A stretch of 64,000 nt of DNA, from contig NZ_OGVD01000003.1 in the NCBI RefSeq assembly GCF_900258045.1, positions 186,001 through 250,000 on the forward strand, in the 5' to 3' direction. The position numbers and the translations under genes were made by a program. The first letter of the stretch is position 1. Every line of letters starts with the position of its first letter. This DNA is from Sphingorhabdus sp. EL138. Lineage in GTDB: Bacteria; Pseudomonadota; Alphaproteobacteria; Sphingomonadales; Sphingomonadaceae. The notes below the pieces were generated by a model. That model was not told the DNA's origin, searched no databases, and worked only from the letters and a program-made list of their open reading frames with translations. Shown in pieces: positions 36,317 through 44,384 of the stretch.

Positions 36317-37045
36317 ATGACGGATAAGAAACTGCACATATTGATTGTTGATGATGAGCCCTTGGCCCGCCGGCGGATCAAGTCGCTATGTGACCGGATG
36401 AGAGATATTGACCGGATTACTGTCGCCAGCGGTGGTCAGGAAGCGCTGGACATGATGGTCGAAGATCCTCCGGAAATAGTCCTGCTTGACATTGATATGC
36501 CCGACATAACCGGTATGGATGTTGCAGAACGTTGCCAATATCTGGAAAATGCACCGGAGATTATCTTCACCACGGCACATAGCCGATATGCCGTGGCTGC
36601 CTTCCGGTTCGATGCGACGGACTATCTGTTGAAGCCGGTCAAAGAGGATCTGTTGAAAGAAGCTCTCGGTCGGGTATTGCAAAAACGGCAAAGAGACATG
36701 AATCATCTGCAGCAACCTGCCGATCATCGGCTGTGGGTGCAGGATGGTAATGGCGCGGTGCAGATCAGAAGCGCAGATATCGGCTGGATCTCCGCTGACC
36801 GCGACTATATGCGTCTATGCCTGCCGGGGCATAACTATCTCGTGCACGAATCGATGGGATCTTTATTGAAGCGGCTGCCGGATGGCATGTTTATGCGCGT
36901 CCATCGCTCCACTGCCGTACGCCGGGATTTTGTCCGTGACATTCGCCGCAAGGGTCGCCGTAAATTCATTGTGCTGGGCGATGATACCGAGCTTACCATC
37001 GGACCAAGCCATCTAAAGGATGTGCTGGCCGTTTTTGCCGACTAG
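36317..37045 (+). CDS. LytTR-family response regulator
   Basis: Receiver domain with D11-E13 acidic pocket (LIVDDEPLARRR), phosphoacceptor D58 (VLLDIDMPDITG), and lysine in YLLKPVKED. The LytTR DNA-binding domain (about 135-240) has IRSADIGWISADRDYMRLCL, MGSLLKRLPDGMFMRVHRSTAVRRDFV. ATG at 36317 is chosen; a GTG at 36305 abuts the kinase stop and is possible. Its last 4 bp overlap the end of the convergent CoA-transferase gene. Targets are unknown. Confidence 0.93.
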   Translation: MTDKKLHILIVDDEPLARRRIKSLCDRMRDIDRITVASGGQEALDMMVEDPPEIVLLDIDMPDITGMDVAERCQYLENAPEIIFTTAHSRYAVAAFRFDATDYLLKPVKEDLLKEALGRVLQKRQRDMNHLQQPADHRLWVQDGNGAVQIRSADIGWISADRDYMRLCLPGHNYLVHESMGSLLKRLPDGMFMRVHRSTAVRRDFVRDIRRKGRRKFIVLGDDTELTIGPSHLKDVLAVFAD

Positions 37046-38082
37046 GCTGGCGGTTTTGGTTTATCGGAAACCGTCACCGAATAACGTGGTGCCGGTGCAG
37101 GCTGCAAATGACCGCCAACATCGACAAATGTCTCACGCTCGACATTATGCGGGTGCTGTTTGGCCTCTGCTAGCGACAGAACCGGGGCGAAGCAAATATC
37201 AGTGCCTTCCATCAATCCGCTCCACTCTTCACGCGTTTTGGTCTGGAACAGGGCAGTGAGTTTTTCTTTCAGCGGACCCCAGGATTTGGGATTCATCTGG
37301 GCATCGAAATCGCTGTCATCTTCAAGCCCCGCGACCTTTCGCAGTTGCGCATAAAATTGCGGCTCAATTGATCCGATCGAGATATATTTGCCGTCCGCCG
37401 TTTCATAGCTGTCATAGAAATGCGCGCCGGTATCGAGCAGGTTGACGCCGCGCTGGTCCTGCCATTGACCGACATTGTGAAAGTCAAAAATCATGGCCAT
37501 CAGGGCGGCTGATCCGTCGGTCATGGCACAATCCACGACCTGACCTTCGCCGCCGGTTTTTGCGTGGAGCAAGGCCGAGACCATACCCAGTGCAAGCATC
37601 ATTCCGCCGCCTCCGAAATCACCAACCATGTTGATTGGCGGTGTAGGTTTATCACCGGCCCGGCCAAAAGCGTGAAGCGCGCCAGAGATAGAGATATAGT
37701 TGATATCGTGGCCGGCGGCATGGGCGAGCGGCCCATATTGACCCCAGCCAGTCATACGACCGTAGACCAGTTTCGGATTATCCTGCAACAGGACATCCGG
37801 GCCGAGGCCGAGCCGTTCCATAACACCCGGGCGAAAACCTTCGATCAGGCCGTCAGATTGTTTGACCAGATCACGCGCCTGCTGGATTCCCGCTTCGGAT
37901 TTCAGGTCCACTTCGACCAGTTTGCGAGAGCGGGATAATGCGAGGCGGCCATCAGGCGCTCCGCCAGGACGGTGCAGAACAGTGACGGTTGCACCCTGAT
38001 CTGCCAGCATCATACCGCAGAACGGTCCAGGACCGATGCCTGCAAATTCAATGATGTTGATTCCTGCAAGCGGTCCGGCCAT
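37042..38082 (-). CDS. CoA transferase family III protein, alpha-methylacyl-CoA racemase-like
   Basis: 346 residues of the CaiB/BaiF family. The N-terminal MAGPLAGINIIEFAGIGPGPFCGMML is typical of alpha-methylacyl-CoA racemase. Catalytic residues known from the mycobacterial enzyme (His126/Asp156, Glu241) have counterparts at H125 (AAGHDINYI), D155 (VGDFGGGG) and E240 (GSIEPQF). The reaction is epimerisation of 2-methylacyl-CoA in beta-oxidation of branched acids. A 20-bp palindrome sits just upstream of its start. Confidence 0.92.
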   Translation of the reverse strand: MAGPLAGINIIEFAGIGPGPFCGMMLADQGATVTVLHRPGGAPDGRLALSRSRKLVEVDLKSEAGIQQARDLVKQSDGLIEGFRPGVMERLGLGPDVLLQDNPKLVYGRMTGWGQYGPLAHAAGHDINYISISGALHAFGRAGDKPTPPINMVGDFGGGGMMLALGMVSALLHAKTGGEGQVVDCAMTDGSAALMAMIFDFHNVGQWQDQRGVNLLDTGAHFYDSYETADGKYISIGSIEPQFYAQLRKVAGLEDDSDFDAQMNPKSWGPLKEKLTALFQTKTREEWSGLMEGTDICFAPVLSLAEAKQHPHNVERETFVDVGGHLQPAPAPRYSVTVSDKPKPPA

Positions 38083-38093
38083 ATCCTACTCCT

Positions 38094-38113
38094 GTTTAAT
38101 CAAATGATTAAAC
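38094..38113. promoter_or_regulatory. Palindromic operator (TetR-like) upstream of the racemase gene
   Basis: GTTTAATCA-AA-TGATTAAAC is a perfect palindrome with 9-bp arms, 11 nt upstream of the ATG at 38082. Such ATTTAATCA/TGATTAAAT sites are typical of TetR-type acyl-CoA regulators in alphaproteobacteria; the cognate regulator is not in the window. Confidence 0.6.
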
Positions 38114-38162
38114 AGCCCTAATGCAGGCACCGGATTCTAATCAAGCAGATTGTGAGCGCCGG

Positions 38163-38573
38163 TTAACGTGGACGTTGTCCATGGGCGAGCGGCTTGCTCT
38201 GATTGCCGTGTTTCTTGAGATAGTGGGGTAATTCCACTTTGCTCTGGCCCACTGGTTTGCGCGCCAGTTTCGGGTCAATCGAATGATCGAAAGCGATGCC
38301 CAAACGACCCTGCGCCACCCAGGCCACATAGCCTGTGACCCGGCCGATATTGCGCAGCTCCAGTTCCACCTTGTCGCCGCGTTTTGCGATCACCGGAGCT
38401 TCGGCCATCAAGCCGCCGGCAGACAGGTTGCGAATCCGCACTTCACCGCAGTCGTCGCCATCTACGAAACGCAATGTTGCTTTCAGGAACAGGCTGTCCC
38501 GGTCAAGCTCGCGTTTGGGCTGGCCACTGGTCTGGCTGTTTTTCCCCAAATTATCGTCAAATGGTTCTCTCAT
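38163..38573 (-). CDS. PilZ domain protein
   Basis: 136 residues. The second part of the c-di-GMP motif is visible (VRIRNLSAGGLMAEAP, the NxSxxG element), while the N-terminal RxxxR part is represented by KRELDRDSLFLKATLRF, where the arginine spacing is not the consensus one, so binding is uncertain. ATG at 38573 follows GGGAAG; a longer frame to 38714 is unlikely. A C-terminal basic tail (KKHGNQSKPLAHGQRPR) is present. Confidence 0.82.
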   Translation of the reverse strand: MREPFDDNLGKNSQTSGQPKRELDRDSLFLKATLRFVDGDDCGEVRIRNLSAGGLMAEAPVIAKRGDKVELELRNIGRVTGYVAWVAQGRLGIAFDHSIDPKLARKPVGQSKVELPHYLKKHGNQSKPLAHGQRPR

Positions 38574-38794
38574 GTGCTTCCCGCAAGTTAAATGTAAAAT
38601 AATGTTGCTTGCCGCGGATAATAGGCTCGAAAAGGTGGAAGATTGGTTAATGTTCCGGTCGGCGATCAAATGAAATGTGATCCCAAAAAGAAACAAAGGG
38701 TTTCTGATCGGCAAGTGTCTTGGACCAGCGCGTTAACGCTGTTGAGCCAGTAACGGTATCATAATGCGATTTTGGTGATCAGAACGCCAGTAAG

Positions 38795-39259
38795 CTATTG
38801 ATCGCGAGAGATTTTCTCGTTGCGCTCATGCGCTTCCTGGGCCTCGACACTCATGGTCGCGATGGGCCGGGCTTCCAGCCGTTCCAGTGAAATCGGCTCG
38901 CCGGTAACCTGGCAATAACCATATTCACCTTCTTCGATCCGGCGCAGTGCCGCATCAATTTTCGACGTCAGCTTGCGTTGACGGTCGCGTGTTCGCAGTT
39001 CCAGGCCCCAATCGGTTTCACTTGACGCGCGATCGTTGAGATCGGCTTCCTGGATTGGTCCGTCCTGCAAATGAGCGAGAGTTTCCTTCGATTCTTCGAT
39101 TATGTCATGCTTCCACTGTTCCAAAGCACGCTTGAAATAGGCTAGCTGTCGCTCGTTCATGAACTCTTCGTCGGGACTGGGCCGATAATCATCGTCCAGG
39201 ACGATATCGCCTTGTTTGCCACTATCTGAAGCGGATGAATTTTTCGCTGAGGACGCCAA
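38795..39259 (-). CDS. dksA: RNA polymerase-binding protein DksA
   Basis: 154 residues: N-terminal acidic stretch, coiled coil with the tip motif DLNDRA (73-78, DxxDxA) needed for RNA polymerase inhibition with ppGpp, and a C-terminal zinc-finger region. Of the four finger positions only the first is cysteine (C116, then T119, S137, A140 at the usual spacing). A TTG at 39259 is chosen because GGAGAG lies 5-6 nt upstream. Confidence 0.93.
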   Translation of the reverse strand: MASSAKNSSASDSGKQGDIVLDDDYRPSPDEEFMNERQLAYFKRALEQWKHDIIEESKETLAHLQDGPIQEADLNDRASSETDWGLELRTRDRQRKLTSKIDAALRRIEEGEYGYCQVTGEPISLERLEARPIATMSVEAQEAHERNEKISRDQ

Positions 39260-39376
39260 ATATACTCTCCAACAACTATCACCAGCCTGATGGGCCAGCG
39301 TACGACAGGCTATGAGGCGGGCCTATAAACTCGGCTTTCGCCTTAGACAAGGTGCAATCTGTCGTAGCAGTGCAAT

Positions 39377-39535
39377 TTATCCGGTTATGCCGCAAATGGT
39401 CTCTGAAATCGTCTGAATAACGGCCCTGAGCACCAAGATTTCGCGACTCGGCATCATCGGTAAATCACCAAAGTTTATGGCTTTTTCTGAGCCCAGCGAA
39501 AGATATTCTCCGCAAATGGTATCAATTCGGGACAT
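39377..39535 (-). CDS. Possible small protein (52 residues)
   Basis: ATG at 39535 with AGGAA 7 nt upstream. The peptide (MSRIDTICGEYLSLGSEKAI to the end ETICGITG) has two cysteines and an amphipathic C-terminal helix. A longer frame reaching 39694 runs into the promoter side of the next gene. It may be a real small ORF in an otherwise empty 455-bp space, but no homologue is known to me. Confidence 0.35.
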   Translation of the reverse strand: MSRIDTICGEYLSLGSEKAINFGDLPMMPSREILVLRAVIQTISETICGITG

Positions 39536-39714
39536 TAACTGTTCCTGGAGAGAGTCTGATAGGGATTTTTCCAGTTTTTGCAGCGGAAACAAGGTTAACG
39601 CAATTGTGGTCACTCCTTTCTTCTGCGCTTTTGATTGATATCGGAATCTACAGAGCGGCAAGCATATCGTTGCCTGACTGCCCATCGGTTCCAAAGCGGA
39701 AGAGAGTGAAGACT

Positions 39715-41052
39715 ATGTCGGTAAGAATGGCTTTAGCAAAATTATGCGCATGTACATGCGGCGGTGCTTTGATTGGCGGCGGCGCGGTGCATGTATCGGA
39801 AGCGCCGACAGCACCTTATATCAAGAAGGTCGACAAGAAAAAGAAGGTGCGCGCCCGCGTCCTGAAGCGTGGCCAGTCTGCGCGCAAGGTTAAACGCACC
39901 CGGCGAACGGTTACCAAGACAGTGACGGCTTGCAAACCAACCGTGGTAACAATTGCCCAGGCACCGCAGCCCATTCCACTACCTCCTCCGCCCTATATTC
40001 CTGCTCCATTGCCGGAAATTCCCGTGCTTGAAAGCGGCGGCGGTTCTGTCCCTGTCGTCATCGGCGGCAGCAGCGGCGGCTTCGGCGGTGGTTTTGGTGG
40101 CGGTTTCTTTGGCGGCTTCTTTGGTGGTAGCTCGGGCGGCGGTTCCGTTGTTATCTCTTCGACCAGCAGTGGCGGCTCGACCAGTACGTCTTCGGGCGGA
40201 AGCTCGACCAGTGGCGGTTCCACCAGCACGTCAACAGGCGGGTTCTCCAGCACCGGCGGTTCCACCAGTACATCAACAGGTGGTTTTTCCAGTACTTCTA
40301 CCGGAGGCTCGACCAGCACCTCTTCAGGGAGCATCAGCACTTCGACAGGCGGCGTGAGCACGTCAACCGGCGGTGTCAGTACATCAACAGGCGGCGTCAG
40401 CACATCGACTGGCGGTGTAAGCACCTCGACCGGTGGCAGCAGCTCATCTAGCTCTTCCAGCAGCTCCAGCTCGTCGTCGAGCAGCTCATCCAGCAGCAGT
40501 TCCAGTTCGAGCGGTAACACCTCAAGCGGCATGACCAGCAGTGGTATGACATCGAGCGGCATGACATCCAGCGGCCATCCCGGCACGTCGACCAGCAGCG
40601 GAAATACCAGCACGGGCAGTACCGGTTCTTCGGGCAGCTCGGGCTCGTCCGGAAGTTCAGGATCATCCGGTAGCAGCGGATCATCAGGCAGCAGTTCGAG
40701 TAGTTCGAGTAGTAGTTCGTCAAGCAGTTCGAGTTCTTCCAGCAGTGGTGGTTCGGGTGGCAGCTCCGGCTCTTCGGGCAGCAGCGGATCATCCGGATCG
40801 TCAAGTTCGACGTCCTCTGGTGCGACCGGCGGATCGTCCAGCTTTGGCAGCAGCGGCTCGTCCAGCAGTTCGAGCTCTTCTTCGAGCAGTTCGTCCAGCT
40901 CCAGCACCTCTTCCGGTGCCAGCAGCGGCGGATCAACCGGTGGCTCCACTGGCGGAACGCCGGTCCCGGCACCACCAGTGGTGCTGCTCTTTGGCGCAGC
41001 GGCAGCTGCCCTGTTTGCGCGCAGCCGCAAAGCCAAAAAAGCAGCCGCTTAA
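39715..41052 (+). CDS. Ser/Gly-rich exported protein with PEP-CTERM-like tail
   Basis: 445 residues from the ATG at 39715 (GAAGAGAG upstream). The N-terminus MSVRMALAKLCACTCGGALIGGGAVHVSE is a cysteine-containing hydrophobic leader. A basic region (KKVDKKKKVRARVLKRGQSARKVKRTRR) and a proline run follow. Residues about 130-410 are almost only Ser, Gly and Thr, with sub-repeats of GGVSTSTGGVSTS and pure Ser tracts. The end VPAPPVVLLFGAAAAALFARSRKAKK resembles a PEP-CTERM sorting signal (motif, hydrophobic helix, basic tail). A surface or extracellular-matrix role is inferred. Confidence 0.8.
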   Translation: MSVRMALAKLCACTCGGALIGGGAVHVSEAPTAPYIKKVDKKKKVRARVLKRGQSARKVKRTRRTVTKTVTACKPTVVTIAQAPQPIPLPPPPYIPAPLPEIPVLESGGGSVPVVIGGSSGGFGGGFGGGFFGGFFGGSSGGGSVVISSTSSGGSTSTSSGGSSTSGGSTSTSTGGFSSTGGSTSTSTGGFSSTSTGGSTSTSSGSISTSTGGVSTSTGGVSTSTGGVSTSTGGVSTSTGGSSSSSSSSSSSSSSSSSSSSSSSSSGNTSSGMTSSGMTSSGMTSSGHPGTSTSSGNTSTGSTGSSGSSGSSGSSGSSGSSGSSGSSSSSSSSSSSSSSSSSSSGGSGGSSGSSGSSGSSGSSSSTSSGATGGSSSFGSSGSSSSSSSSSSSSSSSSTSSGASSGGSTGGSTGGTPVPAPPVVLLFGAAAAALFARSRKAKKAAA

Positions 41053-41078
41053 ACGGCAAGCTGAAAAACCGAATTCAC

Positions 41079-41109
41079 AAAGCGGCTGGAGCGATCCGGC
41101 CGCTTTTTT
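41079..41109 (+). terminator. Terminator after the Ser/Gly-rich gene
   Basis: AAAGCGGCTGGA-GCGA-TCCGGCCGCTTTTTTG folds into a stem with one G-U pair and a T6 tract, 26 bp after the stop and before serS. Confidence 0.85.
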
Positions 41110-41169
41110 GTTGGCCGGGCCGCGCTCGGCACTTGAACCGGCGCCACTGTCTCGGCATAGGCTTTTTCC

Positions 41170-42453
41170 ATGCATGATCTAAAAACCATCAGAGAAAACG
41201 CGGCCGATTTTGATGCCGCTTTGGCGCGGCGCGGCGTCGAACCCGTTGCAGCGACTATTTTGGCGCTGGATGAAGAAAATCGCAGCATTGCAACCAGGCT
41301 TCAGGAAGGCCAGGCACGGCGCAATGAAGCGTCCAAGGCCATTGGCAAGGCAAAAGGGCAGGGCGATGAGGAAACCGCACAGGCGCTGATGGCCGAAGTG
41401 TCTGAACTGAAGGCGAGCCTGCCGGCGCTGGAAGAGCAGGGCCGCGAGGTTTCCGGCAAGTTGCGCGATGCTCTGGCCGTGCTGCCCAACCTTCCCGCCG
41501 CCGATGTGCCCGAAGGCGCGGATGAAGAAGATAATGTCGAGGTCGAACGCTGGGGCACGCCGCGCAGCTTTGATTTCAAGCCGCGTGAACATAGCGATAT
41601 CGGCGTAGCGCTGGGGCTGGACTTTGAAACGGCCGCCGAAATGTCGGGGGCACGCTTTGCGTTTCTGCGCGGTCAAATGGCGCGGCTGCAACGCGCGATC
41701 GGCCAATATATGCTCGATCAGCAGACCATGGAAAACGGCTTTCAGGAATGCGCGCCACCGGTGCTGGTGCGTGATGAGGCCATGTTTGGCACCGGTCAGC
41801 TGCCCAAATTTTCCGAAGATTCGTTCCAGACCACCGATGGCCGCTGGCTGATCCCGACAGCGGAAGTAAGCCTGACCAACAGCGTGCGCGGACAGATTTT
41901 GAACGCGGCACAATTGCCGATCCGGTTGACCGCCCTGACCCCCTGTTTCCGTAGTGAGGCAGGCTCGGCCGGCAAGGATACCAAAGGGCTGATCCGCCAG
42001 CATCAGTTCGAAAAAGTCGAAATGGTCGCGATTGTCCATCCCGACCATAGCGATGCCGAACATCTGCGGATGACCGAAGCGGCGGAGTCGATCCTCAAGG
42101 CGCTGGAACTGCCCTATCGCAAAGTACTGCTCTGCACCGGCGATATGGGGGCTACCGCGCGCAAAACCTATGATCTGGAGGTCTGGCTGCCGGGGCAGGA
42201 CACGTATCGCGAGATTTCAAGTATCTCGACCTGCGGCGAATATCAGGCGCGGCGGATGAATGCGCGATTCCGGGCCGAAGGCGAGACAAAGGGCACGCAA
42301 TTTGTCCATACACTCAACGGCTCTGGCCTTGCGGTTGGTCGGACTTTGGTCGCGGTTGTTGAAAATTATCAACAGGAAGACGGTAGTGTCATAATTCCGG
42401 ACGCGTTAAAGCCTTATATGGGTGGTATCGAAAAACTGGAGCCTGCAAGCTGA
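41170..42453 (+). CDS. serS: Serine--tRNA ligase
   Basis: Charges tRNA-Ser. N-terminal coiled-coil arm (residues about 25-105: [27 protein letters not shown]) that grips the long variable arm of tRNA-Ser, then the class II core with motif 2 ([28 protein letters not shown]) and motif 3 ([18 protein letters not shown]). 427 residues is normal. The stop overlaps the surE start (TGATG). It lies about 2 kb from the tRNA-Ser-like sequence at 44385. Confidence 0.97.
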   Translation: MHDLKTIRENAADFDAALARRGVEPVAATILALDEENRSIATRLQEGQARRNEASKAIGKAKGQGDEETAQALMAEVSELKASLPALEEQGREVSGKLRDALAVLPNLPAADVPEGADEEDNVEVERWGTPRSFDFKPREHSDIGVALGLDFETAAEMSGARFAFLRGQMARLQRAIGQYMLDQQTMENGFQECAPPVLVRDEAMFGTGQLPKFSEDSFQTTDGRWLIPTAEVSLTNSVRGQILNAAQLPIRLTALTPCFRSEAGSAGKDTKGLIRQHQFEKVEMVAIVHPDHSDAEHLRMTEAAESILKALELPYRKVLLCTGDMGATARKTYDLEVWLPGQDTYREISSISTCGEYQARRMNARFRAEGETKGTQFVHTLNGSGLAVGRTLVAVVENYQQEDGSVIIPDALKPYMGGIEKLEPAS

Positions 42454-43220
42454 TGCGCATATTGCTGACCAATGACGATGGATTTGACGCCCCGGGCATG
42501 AAGATATTGCTCGACATTGCGCAGCATTTTTCGAACGATATCTGGATTGTTGCACCATCAGACGAGAATAGCGGTGCGGGCCATTCGCTTACTCTGACCC
42601 GCCCCTTGCGCATCCGCAAGCGCGGGGACCAGCAATATTCGGTCGATGGCACGCCCACTGACAGCGTGATGATGGCGGTCGCGAAGATCATGAAAGACGG
42701 ACCGCCCGACCTGATCCTCTCCGGCGTCAATCGCGGGGCCAATCTTGGCGAAGACGTGACCTATTCGGGCACCGTCTCTGCCGCGATGGAAGGCGCGCTC
42801 GCCGGTATTCCCTCGATCGCGCTCAGCCAAAGCTATGCGCGCGGCGAAATGGGCGATGATGTGCCTTTCGAAGCCGCACTGCAATGGGGTGAGCGTGTGC
42901 TGCGGCCATTGATCAAGCAGAGCATGGATCATCGCACGCTGGTCAATATCAACTTCCCGGCGCTGCCCGCCAGCGAAGTGAAGGGCATCCGCGTGGTATC
43001 GCAAGGCATCCGTGACTATGGCCGCCTGCAAATCGTCAGCAACCGCGACCCGCGCGGCTTTGAATATCACTGGTTCGGCCTCGGCCCGATGGTAGAAACG
43101 CCTGCGCACAGCACTGATCTGGAAGCCATCGAAGACGGCTATGTCTCGATCACACCGCTGCATCTCGACCTGACGCATTATGAGTCGATGGATGCTTTGG
43201 GTAAGCTATACGATAATTAG
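42453..43220 (+). CDS. surE: 5'/3'-nucleotidase SurE
   Basis: Metal-dependent nucleotidase. The active-site motifs are RILLTNDDGFDAPGM (metal-binding aspartates), IVAPSDENSGAGHSLTLTRPL and LILSGVNRGANLGEDVTYSGTVSAAMEG. The start shares a base with the serS stop, so translation is coupled. The length of 255 residues is typical. A large inverted-repeat element begins 19 bp after its stop. Confidence 0.96.
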   Translation: MRILLTNDDGFDAPGMKILLDIAQHFSNDIWIVAPSDENSGAGHSLTLTRPLRIRKRGDQQYSVDGTPTDSVMMAVAKIMKDGPPDLILSGVNRGANLGEDVTYSGTVSAAMEGALAGIPSIALSQSYARGEMGDDVPFEAALQWGERVLRPLIKQSMDHRTLVNINFPALPASEVKGIRVVSQGIRDYGRLQIVSNRDPRGFEYHWFGLGPMVETPAHSTDLEAIEDGYVSITPLHLDLTHYESMDALGKLYDN

Positions 43221-43238
43221 GTGGGATTCTTTATTTAA

Positions 43239-43453
43239 CCTCAGGCGCCGGGCGCGGGCATCCGCCCGCTTGGCTATCGCGCCAATAAGGCGCGGCGGCC
43301 AGTCGGCCTTGCCTCGCTACGCTCGGACGATGCTCTTGAACGTTGCGCAGGAGGTCGCGCTGATCCGACGCGAAGCGGAGGCAAGCGCGACCGCGCGCCC
43401 GAGCTTATGCGAGGAAAGCCAAGCGGGCGGATGCCCGCGCCCGGCGCCTGAGG
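43239..43453. repeat. 215-bp element with 37-bp perfect inverted repeats
   Basis: The left arm 43239-43275 (CCTCAGGCGCCGGGCGCGGG...) and right arm 43417-43453 are exact reverse complements over 37 bp. The 141-bp centre contains a second imperfect inverted repeat (CTCGCTACGCTCGGA near 43312 with TCCGACGCGAAGCGGAG near 43364). The element fills the gap between two convergent genes. It is either a MITE-like mobile repeat or a very large bidirectional terminator. No clear target-site duplication is seen. Confidence 0.85.
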
Positions 43454-43494
43454 GAATCAACAAAGACTCCTCTCCCCTCCAAAGTTCACACAAA

Positions 43495-44268
43495 TCACAC
43501 CGCTTCGGCTTCGCTCTCTTCCTGCTCATAAAAACCACTACGTTCCAGAAACCCGCTGCGATCAGCCCGCTCCCAGTCAAGCTCGCCCCACTCTTCGCAG
43601 TCCGCCAAATCAAGGTCGGACACATCAATATCCTCCGGCGCCATCGCCATGATCTGGTCGCGACCGTGCTGCAGGCGCAGGGCGTTCATGAGCTGCGCAT
43701 TGGTCAGGCCGTCGCCGTCCGTGCGGGCTCTCTCGCCCGCCGTCCGGCCCGCCCCGTCAATCTCGTCGACCAGCGCGGCACAATCATCACCCTTGCCGAT
43801 GCCCTCCAGTAAATCATCAAACTTCTCTGCCGCCACCCGTGCTGGCTTGCCGGCCACGTCCAGACCATCGGCCATCTTGTCGAGCCGGGAAAGTGCCGCC
43901 AGAAACAGGGGCGCGCTCCAGCGTTCCCTTGTTCCCACTTCCTCGCCCTGATGCCAGACGGCTTCCCGCCAGCCATTAAGACCCTTGTCCATCAGCTCAT
44001 CCTGAAACACATCCCGCGCATGGATAATCGCCGCATCCCACGCCCGGGCAAAAGCCCGTGCATCCGGCCGCCGCCTGAGCTTGTAAGCGCCCTCCCGGGA
44101 CAATCCCGCATAGCGCGCCGCTGCCTTTACATTACCGGTCCGCGCCAGGGCCTCCAGGAACACCACCTGCTTATCCGGCGACCAGCCATCATGGCGCGCC
44201 CGGGGCTGGGCGAGATCAGCGGGGTCAGGGATGTCGGTGAAGTCGGCGCGTGAAGGGTGCTGTGTCAT
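43495..44268 (-). CDS. Helix-turn-helix protein of unknown function (sphingomonad type)
   Basis: 257 residues. The N-terminal segment WSPDKQVVFLEALARTGNVKAAARYAGLSREGAYKLRRRPDARAFARAWDAAI looks like a homeodomain/resolvase-like helix-turn-helix. Proteins of this layout are common in Sphingomonadales and are sometimes likened to terminase small subunits, but no terminase large subunit or other phage gene is here. The C-terminal part is acidic (VSDLDLADCEEWGELDWERAD, then ESEAEAV). Function unknown. Confidence 0.7.
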   Translation of the reverse strand: MTQHPSRADFTDIPDPADLAQPRARHDGWSPDKQVVFLEALARTGNVKAAARYAGLSREGAYKLRRRPDARAFARAWDAAIIHARDVFQDELMDKGLNGWREAVWHQGEEVGTRERWSAPLFLAALSRLDKMADGLDVAGKPARVAAEKFDDLLEGIGKGDDCAALVDEIDGAGRTAGERARTDGDGLTNAQLMNALRLQHGRDQIMAMAPEDIDVSDLDLADCEEWGELDWERADRSGFLERSGFYEQEESEAEAV

Positions 44269-44384
44269 ATGCTCTTTCCTTATTGAGGGAGAAAAGCATC
44301 GATATAACCTATCTGGTTAGTTGTAGGAAAGAGAGCGACAGAAGGTGGCCGAAAATGTCTGCTTTATCCTGTAAGCAAACATTA

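Noticed and set aside
40140-40930. Regularly repeated short motifs suggesting a CRISPR or satellite
   Set aside because: The repeats are in frame codon repeats of the Ser/Gly-rich protein; there are no spacers or cas genes.
39993-41036. A 347-codon minus-strand frame rich in Leu/Pro/Glu/Asp opposite the Ser/Gly-rich protein
   Set aside because: It is the complement of the repetitive Ser/Gly codons, without start signal or family.
43180-43812. A 210-codon plus-strand frame across the inverted-repeat element
   Set aside because: It begins inside surE and runs antisense to the HTH gene; it has no ribosome site and its content follows the repeat.
43495-44268. Possible prophage terminase small subunit
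   Set aside because: Only a helix-turn-helix resemblance is present; no large subunit, portal or other phage gene lies nearby.
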